Shown one piece after another: positions 18,544 through 27,822 of a stretch of 64,000 nt of DNA (position 1 is its first letter; every line of letters starts with the position of its first letter). The stretch spans positions 2,356,001 to 2,420,000 of the forward strand of contig OY764869.1 in the NCBI GenBank assembly GCA_963668585.1. Direction: 5' to 3'. A program made the translations under genes and the position numbers. The notes beneath the pieces were generated by a model. That model saw nothing but the letters and a program-made list of their open reading frames with translations, did no database searches and was not told the origin of the DNA. Origin of the DNA: Bin87 sp963668585. Its GTDB lineage: Bacteria; Chloroflexota; Dehalococcoidia; Lucifugimonadales; UBA3495.

Positions 18544-19677
18544 ATGACCGCAACCAAGAAAGATCCGGTGCTGGTGGTCCTCCAGCTTTCCGGCGGCAAC
18601 GACGCGCTGAACACGTTGGTGCCCCACGGCGACCCGCTTTACTACGACAACCGTCCTTCGGTGCGCGTGCCTGAGGGTCAGGCCCTTGACCTCAACGGGC
18701 ACGTCGGGCTCAACCCCAATATGGGCCCCATCAAGCGGCTGTATGACGAGGGCAAGGTTGCCATCATCCAGGGTGTTGGGTACGCCAACCCCAACCGCAG
18801 CCACTTCCGCAGCATGGACATCTGGCACACCTGCGAGCCCGACAAGCAGGGCACCGAAGGTTGGCTGGGTCGCGCCATCAGGGAAATAGACCCCAACAAG
18901 GAAAACGTGCTGACCGGCGTGAACTTTGGCCGTGGCCTTCCCCGCGCCCTGGCAGCCCCCGGCGTGCCCGTCGCATCCGTTGGCAACCTGGCCACCTACG
19001 GCGTGCTGACCGGAATTGAAGCCGACGATCAGCGTACCGAGGCGCTGGACATCTTCTCCAAGATGTACTCCCCGACCATCGGCCGCAGTTCGGTGGTGGA
19101 CTATCTGTCCCAAACCGGAATGGATGCCCTGAAGGGCGCCGACGTCCTGAGCACCGCCCCCGAAATGTACAGTTCCACCGTGGAGTACGGCGGAGACGTG
19201 GTTGCCCAGTACATGAAGAACATCGCCCAGGTTCACCTGGCCGGGTTCGGGACGCGTGTCCTCTACACGACCGCCCCGTACAACAGCTTTGATACCCACG
19301 CGGGCGAGTTGGCGGCACACGCCAGTTTGTGGACCAATACGTCGAATGCAGTCGCCGACTTCCTGGACGACCTGCGGGAGCACGATGCCAGCGACAATGT
19401 GACGCTGCTTGTCTTTACGGAATTTGGGCGTCGCGTGCATGACAACGGCTCTGGAACCGACCACGGCAGTGGCGGGGTTGCCTTCGTCATCGGCGACAAC
19501 GTCAAGGGTGGGCTGTACGGCGAGTACCCGTCCCTGGAAGAGGACAAACTGCTGGAAGGCGACCTGCACTTCAACAATGATTTCCGCAGCATCTACACCG
19601 ACCTTCTGGATGGTTGGATGGGGCTGGACGCGCAATCTCTGGTGAACGGCAACTTCGAGAGATTCAATTTCATCTAG
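18544..19677 (+). CDS. DUF1501 family protein
   Basis: A 377-residue protein with LVVLQLSGGNDALNTLVPHGDPLYYDNRP at the start (family-diagnostic), an AIIQGVGYANPNRSHF block, FDTHAGEL, and FGRRVHDNGSGTDHGSGG near the end, reminiscent of the alkaline-phosphatase-like fold. Many relatives have a twin-arginine leader; this one begins directly with the fold, so it is predicted cytoplasmic. GAAGGAGAA precedes ATG 18544. It is the natural partner of the upstream DUF1800 gene, 78 bases away. Confidence 0.92.
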   Translation: MTATKKDPVLVVLQLSGGNDALNTLVPHGDPLYYDNRPSVRVPEGQALDLNGHVGLNPNMGPIKRLYDEGKVAIIQGVGYANPNRSHFRSMDIWHTCEPDKQGTEGWLGRAIREIDPNKENVLTGVNFGRGLPRALAAPGVPVASVGNLATYGVLTGIEADDQRTEALDIFSKMYSPTIGRSSVVDYLSQTGMDALKGADVLSTAPEMYSSTVEYGGDVVAQYMKNIAQVHLAGFGTRVLYTTAPYNSFDTHAGELAAHASLWTNTSNAVADFLDDLREHDASDNVTLLVFTEFGRRVHDNGSGTDHGSGGVAFVIGDNVKGGLYGEYPSLEEDKLLEGDLHFNNDFRSIYTDLLDGWMGLDAQSLVNGNFERFNFI

Positions 19678-19755
19678 GCGTCGCGCAGGGGCGAACCAAC
19701 CTTCGCCCCTGGACAATCTGCCGTTCTGCCATCCGTGCCAACGGAGGAAACTTTT

Positions 19756-20829
19756 ATGACCACAACGATTGACCGCACGGCGACGCCGACCCTCGGCATC
19801 TCCCTGCAATACAGTCACACCATCGGCCGAGCCGAGTTTTCCGGCCCCGGGTTCCGCAACCCTACGGCTATGGCTCGTGCCGAAGACGACATCATGTATG
19901 TCGCCAATCGCTCCTATGATTATCGGCCCGACGGCAAGCGCATCACCATGTGTACGGTGGGCGAAGAATTCATCAGTGAATTTGCCAAGGGCGTGTTCGA
20001 GCAGGGTGACGGCGAGTCAGTTTCGGATGATGGCGCCATCATCTGGCCCACCGCGATCACCGTGGGTCCCAACGGGAATGTATACCTGGCCGACGAGTAT
20101 CTTGACCGCATCAGCATCTACTCTGCCGACGGCGAGTATCTCGCAAAGTGGGAGCGCCCGGGCGACGGTGACGGCCAGTGGAACAAGCCCAGCGGCATGG
20201 TGTTCGGGAAGGACGATGTCCTGTACCTGGTTGACAGCAACAATCACCGGGTACAGATGCTGTCCACGGACGGGGAGTACCTGGGTCAGTGGGGAGAGTT
20301 CGGCGCCGGCGAGGGGCAGTTCAACATGCCCTTTGGCATTGATACCGACTCTGCCGGCAACGTGTACGTCGCCGACTGGCGCAACGACCGGATTCAGAAA
20401 TTCACGTCCGCCGGCCAGTTTGTGATGGCATTCGGCGCAACGGGGGACGGCCCCGGCCAGTTCAACCGACCCACCGACGTCGCGGTGGACAACGATGGCG
20501 CGATCTACGTTGCCGACTGGAACAACGACCGGCTGCAGGCCTTCCATCCCGACGGATCCTACGCCGGCATGACGTACGGTGAAGCGACCATTTCGCAGTG
20601 GGGAACCGGCAAGCTGGACGCCAACCCCGAGATGTGGGAAGAGCGCAAGATCTCCCAGGGCCTCGACCGCGAGAAGCTGTTCTGGGGTCCCATCGCAGTT
20701 GAATGCGACGATGAGGGCCGCATCTTCGTGGTGGAAACTGCCCGGTCCCGTATCCAGGTATTCCACAAGCAGATCCCCATCTTCTACGGCGTAAACGAAC
20801 GCGTGACCGGAGGCGGCGGGCGGCTGTAG
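19756..20829 (+). CDS. NHL-repeat six-bladed beta-propeller protein
   Basis: A 357-residue propeller built of NHL repeats; each blade has a G-x-(G)-QFNxPxxI/V core followed by VYVADxxNxRIQ, e.g. GDGQWNKPSGMVF, GEGQFNMPFGIDT and GPGQFNRPTDVAV. No signal peptide or membrane helix. GGAGGAAA precedes ATG 19756. It forms a co-oriented trio with DUF1800 and DUF1501, so a joint role is likely; function unknown. Confidence 0.88.
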   Translation: MTTTIDRTATPTLGISLQYSHTIGRAEFSGPGFRNPTAMARAEDDIMYVANRSYDYRPDGKRITMCTVGEEFISEFAKGVFEQGDGESVSDDGAIIWPTAITVGPNGNVYLADEYLDRISIYSADGEYLAKWERPGDGDGQWNKPSGMVFGKDDVLYLVDSNNHRVQMLSTDGEYLGQWGEFGAGEGQFNMPFGIDTDSAGNVYVADWRNDRIQKFTSAGQFVMAFGATGDGPGQFNRPTDVAVDNDGAIYVADWNNDRLQAFHPDGSYAGMTYGEATISQWGTGKLDANPEMWEERKISQGLDREKLFWGPIAVECDDEGRIFVVETARSRIQVFHKQIPIFYGVNERVTGGGGRL

Positions 20830-20971
20830 GCCGGTTTGCCGGATCCCGTGATCTTTGGGGGGTGGGCGGCAAAACCCACCCCCCAAACCCGGAGTGGCGT
20901 TGCGCGTGCTGCGACCCACGTCAGGGTGATATACTGGTTTACTATAATTCCTGCCATTTGGATGTAATGTT

Positions 20972-21400
20972 TTGACCACACAGGAACATCTGGTAGCGCA
21001 ACTGAAACCGCTGGGGATCCGGTTGACCCCGCAGCGCCTCGCCATCGCGGAGGTCGTCGTGAATTCGGCCGACCACCCCACGGTGCGGGAAATCTTTGAG
21101 CGAGTTCGGGATTTCTTTCCGTACGTCACGTTGGCTACCGTCTATTCCACCCTGGGGCTGCTGGAGCAGGCAGGCATCGTCCGGGAATTGCCATTTCAGA
21201 AACTGTCCCGTTACGACGCCAACCTGTCGCCACATGCCAATCTGGTGTGCTTGGGTTGCGGTTCGGTGGTGGATGCCGACGTTGGACAGGAACGTGTATC
21301 CGAACTGGAGCAGTCCATCAGTCAGAACACCGATTTTCGCATATCCTCGCAGCGTGTAGATTTCTATGGCTATTGCGAGGGTTGCGCCCGTGATGAGTGA
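20972..21400 (+). CDS. Fur-family metal/peroxide-responsive regulator
   Basis: A 142-residue Fur-family protein. The N-terminal winged helix reads RLTPQRLAIAEVV and HPTVREIFERV, then YVTLATVYSTLGLLEQAGIV (recognition helix). The zinc site has two CxxC pairs (CLGCG and CEGC). TTG 20972 is the only sensible start in frame. A TATAAT box lies at 20943-20948. PerR-, Zur- or Fur-type sensing cannot be separated by eye. Its stop overlaps the GTG start of recF. Confidence 0.9.
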   Translation: MTTQEHLVAQLKPLGIRLTPQRLAIAEVVVNSADHPTVREIFERVRDFFPYVTLATVYSTLGLLEQAGIVRELPFQKLSRYDANLSPHANLVCLGCGSVVDADVGQERVSELEQSISQNTDFRISSQRVDFYGYCEGCARDE

Positions 21401-22614
21401 GTCTCGCGGCACCGACGTTCGCGTTCCCATTGGCTTACCTTTCCCGACTGAGCCTGACCAATTTCCGTAACTTTCGACAGGTGGACCTGGATCTTCCCGT
21501 CGGGGTGGTGGTATTTTACGGGGGCAATGCCCAGGGCAAGACTGCTCTGTTGGAAGCCGCTTATACCCTCGCAGTCGGACGCGCTTTTCGCGCCGAACGG
21601 GAGCGCGAGGTGGTGAACTTTGAAGCGGCACGCATGGCGGATGCCGCCTACATCACCGGCGTCGCGTCCGACGGCGATCAACGCTTCACCGTCGTGGTCG
21701 GATACCAGCCGGAAGCGCCCACGCCCATGGCGGAGCGGGATGGTTCGGAATCAGTATCCGCCGACCTGCCGGCGGCATCCAAGCAGATTCGAGTGAACCG
21801 GCAGCCGTCCACCGCCGCTGGCCTAATCGGACGCATCGGGGCGATGCTGTTCGTCGTGGATGATCTGGAACTGGTGCTGGGCGCCCCCACACATCGGCGC
21901 CGGTATCTCGACGTATTGATTTCCCAGGCCCACCGGCCGTACCTGGATGCACTGCAGCGTTACCATTCTGCGTTGCGCAACCGCAATAGCTTGCTGCGTT
22001 CCCAGCGCGATGGCAGGGTGGAACCCGATGAAATGGAGTACTGGGACATTCAGTTGGTGAAGCACGGCGCCACGGTTATCGACTATCGGAATGATGCCGT
22101 AGCGCGCCTGGCCGGTCTTGCCGAACAGCACCACCAGGAATTGGTAGAACCGGGCCACCATCTGTCGATGGAATATCGACCGAACGTGTTGCCCGGGTAT
22201 TCTGTGGACTCAACCAAGGAGGGGTTCAGGAGCCTCTTGCAACAACGACTCCACCGGGAACGCGCGACTGGAACGACCGCCACCGGTCCTCACCGCGATG
22301 ACTTTGCGATTTTCGTCAACGGGCGGGATGCAAATGCCTTTGCCTCCCGGGGAGAGGCGCGCACCATCGCGCTCTCCTTGAGGCTCGCAGAGGCCGATTA
22401 TCTCTCCGAAGCGCGCAGCGATGATCCCATCATCTTGCTGGATGACGTTTTTTCTGAGATGGATGACCGGCGCAGGGAACGAGTCTTGCGCAAAACTGCG
22501 GGCTACCGTCAGGCTTTGATCACGACCACGGATGTTGATTTGGTTCGTTCTACACTGGGTGACGACGCGACCTATTTTCGCGTTTCGGATGGCGATGTTT
22601 CCAGGCATCCGTAA
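21397..22614 (+). CDS. recF: DNA replication/repair protein RecF
   Basis: A 405-residue SMC/ABC-type ATPase that helps load RecA at gaps. It shows SLTNFRNFRQVDLDL, the P-loop GGNAQGKT (residues 42-49), RRRYLDVLISQAHRPYL, the signature-like SRGEARTIALSLRLAE and Walker B ILLDDVFSEMD. The GTG start overlaps the fur stop (GTGA). recF is often beside dnaN/gyrB; here it is in a fur-recF-sir2-mscS row instead. Confidence 0.95.
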   Translation: MSLAAPTFAFPLAYLSRLSLTNFRNFRQVDLDLPVGVVVFYGGNAQGKTALLEAAYTLAVGRAFRAEREREVVNFEAARMADAAYITGVASDGDQRFTVVVGYQPEAPTPMAERDGSESVSADLPAASKQIRVNRQPSTAAGLIGRIGAMLFVVDDLELVLGAPTHRRRYLDVLISQAHRPYLDALQRYHSALRNRNSLLRSQRDGRVEPDEMEYWDIQLVKHGATVIDYRNDAVARLAGLAEQHHQELVEPGHHLSMEYRPNVLPGYSVDSTKEGFRSLLQQRLHRERATGTTATGPHRDDFAIFVNGRDANAFASRGEARTIALSLRLAEADYLSEARSDDPIILLDDVFSEMDDRRRERVLRKTAGYRQALITTTDVDLVRSTLGDDATYFRVSDGDVSRHP

Positions 22615-22665
22615 TTCGCCTGAGCGCGTATACCGGTCATGCACACCGCCAGTTGATCGACATGG

Positions 22666-23460
22666 ATGATTGTCATGGACTCTGCGAAAGCCGCCGCTGA
22701 CATACTGCTCACGTCGGAGTATGTTATTGCCCTGACGGGCGCCGGCTTGTCGGTCGAAAGCGGCATTCCGTCGTTTCGTGGACCGGATGGTTTGTGGACT
22801 CGCTACGGCCAGCCATCGAACCTCTCGTTTCGGGAATTTTCGCGCGACCCCCAGGCATGGTGGGAACTCAGGTTGCGGGATGAAGCGACCCCGGGGAATC
22901 CCACGTATGACCTGAAGGACGCGGTTGACCGGGCGGTTCCAAACGCGGGTCATCATGCGCTGGCAGAACTGGAGAGTATAGGGATATTGCAATCGGTGAT
23001 CACGCAAAACGTCGATGGCCTGCACACTCTGGCGGGTTCGCGGTCCATCCTGGAAATCCATGGGAACCGAAACCACCTGCGTTGCGTGGGATGCGGATAC
23101 CGGCGTCCCCGAGAGGGGTTTGTCATCACGGACCTGCCGCCCGTTTGTCCCGACTGCGGAGGCGTCATCAAACTGGACACGGTGATGTTCGGAGAACCAA
23201 TCCCGCGAGGTATCCTGCAATCGTGCTTCGAGGAAGTGCAGATGTGCGATGCTATTTTGTTGGTGGGCACCTCCGGTTCGGTCAATCCGGCGGCCCAGTT
23301 CCCTTTGCTGGCCAGGGAGCGTGGCGCGCGGATTGTTGAAGTCAACCCGGGCCCTACCCAACTCACTTCCGTGGCCGACGTGATAGTTGCCGACCCGGCG
23401 GGCGTGGCGCTGCCCACAATCGTCGATGCGGTCCGTTCGGTCTCATCAGGATCAAGTTGA
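22666..23460 (+). CDS. NAD-dependent protein deacylase (Sir2 family)
   Basis: A 264-residue sirtuin. It has GAGLSVESGIPSFRG near residue 25, TQNVDGLH, the catalytic His in EIHGN, two zinc CxxC pairs (CVGCG and CPDCG) and GTSGSVNPAA for NAD binding. It removes acyl groups from lysines using NAD. ATG 22675 is an alternative start. mscS follows immediately. Confidence 0.95.
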   Translation: MIVMDSAKAAADILLTSEYVIALTGAGLSVESGIPSFRGPDGLWTRYGQPSNLSFREFSRDPQAWWELRLRDEATPGNPTYDLKDAVDRAVPNAGHHALAELESIGILQSVITQNVDGLHTLAGSRSILEIHGNRNHLRCVGCGYRRPREGFVITDLPPVCPDCGGVIKLDTVMFGEPIPRGILQSCFEEVQMCDAILLVGTSGSVNPAAQFPLLARERGARIVEVNPGPTQLTSVADVIVADPAGVALPTIVDAVRSVSSGSS

Positions 23461-23461
23461 T

Positions 23462-24688
23462 ATGGGTCGATTATTGAACAACTGGTGGGAGGCTATCTCC
23501 CATTGGGCTGCCGGGACCACCGTCACCTGGACTGACCTGATGGTTGCCGGGATCATAGTTTTGGCATCCGTGGTCTTTGCGTTCCTGTTCAGCCGGCTAC
23601 TGTCGCGCCTGATGTTGCGCATGGCGCGTTTTTCTTCGGGCGATCTGGACGACAGAGTCATTTCGGCAGCGCGTGGGCCGATAACCGGGCTGATCATATT
23701 GGCCGGGGCGTACATCGCCGCAACCTTCCCTCTGACGCTTTCCGACACCGTTCACGATGTGGTCGACAAGGTTGCAGCGCTGGTGGCCATCGCCATCGGA
23801 GCGTTCCTGATCACCGGCGTGAGCGGGGCGATAATATCGTGGCTGGAGGAACTGCTCGAAAACAGCGACCCTGACAATGCGGGGAACTGGGCATTGCCAT
23901 TGGCCCGCCGGGGCGTCCTGGTTGTTGTGGTCGCGATGGCGGGGATGGTCTCGCTGGACCTGCTCGGGATCAACATCAGCCCGCTGATTGCAGGATTGGG
24001 CATCGGCGGTTTGGCGGTTGCGTGGGCCCTGCAACCCACGCTGACCAATCTTTTTGCCGGAACCTATGTGATCACCGAGGGAGTGGTCAGCGCTGGCGAC
24101 TACATCGAAATGGAAAACGGCGTCACCGGTTATGTGGTGGACGTCAACTGGCGCAGCACGAGATTGCGCACCTGGACCAACAACCTGGTGGTGGTGCCAA
24201 ATTCCCGGTTCGCTGAAAACATCATCACCAATTTCAGCAAGCCCGATGAACATGTCAACGTGTACCTCACATGCGGTGTGGCTTACGAAAGCGACCTGGA
24301 ACGCGTTGAGGCGGTGAGCATGGATGTGATGCAACTGGTCGAGAGTAACCATCCGGGCGTAGTTCGAGAGTACGGGGTTTATTTCGGGTACGACACTTTT
24401 GGCGACAGCAACGTCGATTTCTGGCTGTTCATGCAGGCTTCCGATCGCCTGGCGAGCTTTGAAGTGCGCAGCGAACTCATCAAACAGCTTCATGCACGGC
24501 TGGCTGCCGAAGGGATCACCATAAACTATCCGGTGCGGTCGCTGCACTTTCCCGATGGGTGGGCCCCGCAGGATGGACCGCCGTCACCCGTGGCATCCGT
24601 CCGCCCGACCCCAACGCCCTCAGCGCGAACCCGCTCATCGTTGCCAACGGACGCGCCTGGGGGTGGCGGAGACGGGCCGGACGTTTAG
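23462..24688 (+). CDS. Mechanosensitive ion channel, MscS family
   Basis: A 408-residue membrane protein. Three to five N-terminal helices include LMVAGIIVLASVVFAFLF and the pore-lining TM3 region LIAGLGIGGLAVAWALQPTLTNLFAG; the beta domain follows (VSAGDYIEMENGVTGYVVDVNWRSTRLRTW, VVVPNSRF). The C-terminal tail is low-complexity Pro/Ser/Gly rich. ATG 23462 is 1 base after the sir2 stop. Opens under membrane tension by family knowledge. Confidence 0.93.
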   Translation: MGRLLNNWWEAISHWAAGTTVTWTDLMVAGIIVLASVVFAFLFSRLLSRLMLRMARFSSGDLDDRVISAARGPITGLIILAGAYIAATFPLTLSDTVHDVVDKVAALVAIAIGAFLITGVSGAIISWLEELLENSDPDNAGNWALPLARRGVLVVVVAMAGMVSLDLLGINISPLIAGLGIGGLAVAWALQPTLTNLFAGTYVITEGVVSAGDYIEMENGVTGYVVDVNWRSTRLRTWTNNLVVVPNSRFAENIITNFSKPDEHVNVYLTCGVAYESDLERVEAVSMDVMQLVESNHPGVVREYGVYFGYDTFGDSNVDFWLFMQASDRLASFEVRSELIKQLHARLAAEGITINYPVRSLHFPDGWAPQDGPPSPVASVRPTPTPSARTRSSLPTDAPGGGGDGPDV

Positions 24689-24738
24689 CGCAAGGACCGA
24701 CGCATCGGCAACCGGTGTTGTGGCACTGACCAAGGCGA

Positions 24739-24764
24739 AGGGCGACCAACCGGTCGCCCTTTTT
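24739..24764 (+). terminator. Rho-independent terminator after mscS
   Basis: AGGGCGACC (24739-24747) pairs perfectly with GGTCGCCCT (24752-24760) around AACC, followed by T residues to 24764. It ends the fur-recF-sir2-mscS group and separates it from the convergent selenoprotein gene. Confidence 0.88.
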
Positions 24765-24789
24765 CATCATCAGTGAGACGCTCGCGTCC

Positions 24790-25992
24790 TCACCGGGACA
24801 ACCCGTAAGCGGTTGCTTGCAAGCGCGGGTCTTCCGTAGCGTTCAGTCGTTGGGTGATGCTGTCGATCAATGCGCCGACAGCGGTTTCTCCCCAGAACCA
24901 TTGATGGATTTCAGCCTCATTGTCGTCGGGCCTTTGCGCCATCCTGGCTTCGTAGCAAAACGCCTTGAGATCATCGGCGCAATAGCGAACGAATTGCGGC
25001 ACGGTCACATCGGAAGGACGTTCGTCCATGTCCGCGGTATCGCTCTCGGCGTAGGTTTCCAAGAATCGTATGATTCCGCGGAACCGGCGCTGGGGAATAC
25101 CGGTAACACCCACGGCGGTGCGGCCGCGCTGTTCCTGCCAGCGCTCATAGTATCCGCGAAGCGCCGTGATTTCGCCAGCGGCGTCCAGCGATGTGGCGTC
25201 CCCACCGTTCCTGGCAGCCGCGACTTCGGACGCTTGCGGCATCCCAACGGGGCCCGCATCCTCCGGGTAATCTGACAGAACCGGCCCGGCGTCAGATTCC
25301 AATGTGGCCAGCGCGGCCGCGATCACCTGATGCTGGAAGTCCGGGTCATCCGGCTTGCCAAGGGCGTAACCGAAGTAGAAGGGCACCCACAAAGCGCGCG
25401 GTGGGCGTACCCTCTCCGCGTGTTCCCGCACCAAAGCGATTGCGACGGTGGTCAATCCGGCCGCTTCGAACACCCTGGCCAGCACGCTCACGGCGTGTGT
25501 GCACAGTGGTCAAGTGGGTGTGAGAAATACCAGGTCAACGCCGTCCTCCCGCAATCGCTGGGCCACTTCGGGTCCGGTTTGTTCGGCGACAACGGTACAG
25601 TCCCTCAACGCGCCCATGAACGAGTAATGGTTGGGCCCCACGCCTCCCAGGATGCCCCGTTCGGCCAATTCCCGAATCCGATCAGCCGGGTAGGTGACGT
25701 TGATGTCCCGGTAGATGGCGGTCCGGTCGAAACCGATGCTGAAGTGGCTCTGAACAATGTCCGCGACATCCGAATTGCTGGGCAGGACGCGGTAGGTGGA
25801 TTCGCCACCCGGATGGTCGCGGTTGAACGGCTTGTCATCGCGGAGATGGAGTCCGGCCGTGGTTACGATCGCCGCCGTGCTTTCCGCAAGCGGTTTCCGC
25901 AACGGAGACCAAGGAACGTCGTCAGACTCCATGCACGGAAAGAATTCCAGCATTCGTCGTTGAACTTCCGACAGTATTTCCAAACGGGGCAT
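24790..25992 (-). CDS. GrdB-family (glycine/sarcosine/betaine reductase B-like) protein with in-frame UGA, probable selenoprotein
   Basis: Read through the TGA at 25510-25512, this is one 400-residue protein with Sec161. Both halves are in the same frame and belong to the same family: before it IRELAERGILGGVGPNHYSFMG and DGVDLVFLTPT, after it PLCTHAVSVLARVFEAAG and PPRALWVPFYFGYALG. The redox motif becomes U-P-L-C, where Cys-containing relatives have CPxC and clostridial GrdB has Sec. In known members this Sec attacks the amine substrate; here the substrate is unknown. The upstream half alone would lack the C-terminal domain. A candidate SECIS hairpin follows the UGA. No selA/B/C/D gene is in the window, so Sec decoding is inferred; a Cys-to-stop mutation is the alternative. 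Confidence 0.75.
25457..25509 (-). promoter_or_regulatory. Candidate bacterial SECIS element
   Basis: On the mRNA, 12 bases after UGA a 5-bp stem CACGC/GCGUG (25493-25497 with 25483-25487) closes the loop CGUGA, whose first base is 18 nt after the UGA. A second stem, CUGGCC/GGCCGG (25477-25482 with 25457-25462), closes a 14-base loop starting AGGGU, 34 nt after the UGA. Both fall in the spacing range known for bacterial SECIS loops with an apical G. Fold not calculated. Confidence 0.35.
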
Positions 25993-26073
25993 GGGTTCTC
26001 TCCTGATGATTCTGATGCGCCCCCGTGAAACGGAATGCGTATCACTTGACGCGGTCAGGCGCTCTGGGACGAA

Positions 26074-27174
26074 CTAGTCAAACATGATGGCGCCGCGGCC
26101 GATCTCGCCCCGGTCCAGGTCGTCGTAGGCTTCGTTGATCTGATCCAGGGTGTAATGACGCACCACCAAGTCGTCCAGGTTGAGTTTGCCCGACCGGTAC
26201 ATATCCACCATGACCGGCATATCGGTCCTGGACCGAGCCGAGCCATAGTAGGAGCCGCGCAGGGTCTTTTCGTTGCGGACCAGGTCAACCGCGTTGATGC
26301 TGGCTTCCTGACCCCAGGGAGCGATACCCACCACCGTTACGACACCGCGCTTGCCTGCCATCTCGTAGGCTGCCTTGGTGGTGTCGGCGCTGCCAAAAAC
26401 TTCGAAGGTATAGTCGGCCCCGCGCCCGCCGGTGAGGTCTCTCACCTGCCGAACCGGGTCCTGGTCGGCGCCGTTGACCGTGTGTGTCGCGCCGAATTTC
26501 ATGGCGAATTCCAATTGAGCTTCCCGGATATCCACGGCGATGATCTGCCCGGCGTTGGCCAAAGCCGCCCCCATGATCACGTTCAGGCCCACTCCGCCGC
26601 AACCGATGACGGCAACCGTGCTGCCGGCTTTGATTTCGGCGCTGTACAACGCCGCTCCGACTCCGGTGGTCACCGAGCACCCGATCATGGCCGCCTTGTC
26701 CATCGCCAAACCGTCCGTTACTGGAACGACGCCGGTTTCCGGAATCACGGCGTATTCGGCGAAGCAGGCGACTTTACCCATGTGGTGGATGTCCTTGCCC
26801 GCGGCATGGAGTCGGGTGGTCCCATCCAGGAGGTTGGCGCCGGTGGCGGCGTGCAGGTCGCACAGGTTGCTGTAGCCTTCAAGGCATGAGCGGCAGCGTC
26901 CACAGGCGGGGACGAACGACAGTATCACCTGGTCGCCTTCGCTGGCCAGGGTGACGCCAGGACCGGTCTGGACTACTGTGCCGGCGCCTTCGTGCCCGAG
27001 CACCACCGGAATGGCGATGGGGGCGTCGCCGTGCATGAAGTGACGGTCGCTGCGACAGACGCCGGCGGCGCCAACCTTGACCAACACTTCTCCGGCCTTT
27101 GGCTCGTCGAGGTCAACCTCGCAAATGTCCAGCGGTTGGCCCACTTCCCATAAAACAGCAGCTTTAACCTTCAA
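26074..27174 (-). CDS. Zinc-dependent alcohol dehydrogenase (class III-like MDR)
   Basis: A 366-residue medium-chain dehydrogenase. Catalytic zinc ligands lie in GVCRSDRHFMHG and GHEGAGTV; the structural zinc lobe is CGRCRSCLEGYSNLC. The NAD fold is VAVIGCGGVGLNVIMGAALANAGQIIAVD. Closest in pattern to FrmA/AdhC-like enzymes of the S-(hydroxymethyl)glutathione or mycothiol-dependent groups; the true substrate is unknown. It lies 82 bases upstream of the selenoprotein gene on the same strand, so co-transcription is possible. Confidence 0.92.
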   Translation of the reverse strand: MKVKAAVLWEVGQPLDICEVDLDEPKAGEVLVKVGAAGVCRSDRHFMHGDAPIAIPVVLGHEGAGTVVQTGPGVTLASEGDQVILSFVPACGRCRSCLEGYSNLCDLHAATGANLLDGTTRLHAAGKDIHHMGKVACFAEYAVIPETGVVPVTDGLAMDKAAMIGCSVTTGVGAALYSAEIKAGSTVAVIGCGGVGLNVIMGAALANAGQIIAVDIREAQLEFAMKFGATHTVNGADQDPVRQVRDLTGGRGADYTFEVFGSADTTKAAYEMAGKRGVVTVVGIAPWGQEASINAVDLVRNEKTLRGSYYGSARSRTDMPVMVDMYRSGKLNLDDLVVRHYTLDQINEAYDDLDRGEIGRGAIMFD

Positions 27175-27822
27175 AACTTGACCCTCCTGACGGCTGCGAA
27201 CGGTGATTCACAATCACGTCGCATGAATACGATTGGTGTCTGAACATTGTAGATTACCCGACGCAATCCCGCCATACCCGGGGTCGGACGGCAACCGTTC
27301 AGAGTAGGCGCAGTGAATTGGGTGGAAGGTAATTCAAAAACGCCAGCAACCAGCCCGATAGACTCGCAGCACGGGCGGCGGAGGAAGGCATGGGGCATCC
27401 GCATGGACCGGACGACACGGCCCAGCGCAAATTGCCGAATATGGTCGGGCCATTGTCAGACGTTAGATGCGGGGGCATGCGTGGCGCGGTTGGGTCCCTT
27501 TTGCCGCCGGGCGGCGGCTGCACCATGTGCTGGGAGTTGAGTCGGTGGCAAGTGGATGCAGATTCGTTTTGCGGTTAGAATGACCAACACGCCACGCATC
27601 AGGAGCAGCGATTGCAGCGGAAAACACAGGAATCATCAGGAGCAAAATGGGGCCGGAAACATTTGCAGGGTTGATTCCATGGATGCTGATTTGGCCGGTC
27701 AAACCGGCCGAGCAGGAACGAATCGATGCGGTTTCGGTGCCTTGACATAAGACGAGCTTTCCTCGCCCGCATGCCCTGTACCATAATGGGGTTGCGTCAA
27801 AAGACATTGTTGGAGACAAGCG
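27175..27822. other. 650-bp intergenic region, no gene recognised
   Basis: It separates the divergent alcohol-dehydrogenase gene (minus) and the DUF35 gene (plus). Short open frames here have no family signature and look like chance. Promoters for both sides must lie here, but none stands out. Confidence 0.5.

Noticed and set aside
25510..25992. Two separate genes instead of one selenoprotein
   Set aside because: Both parts belong to one family, in one frame, meeting at the family's Cys/Sec position; a separate 233-residue gene starting at GTG 25491 would lack the N-terminal fold.
27313..27540. Possible small gene upstream of the DUF35 gene
   Set aside because: No ribosome-binding site, no family signature, and overlapping open frames of equal length in other frames.
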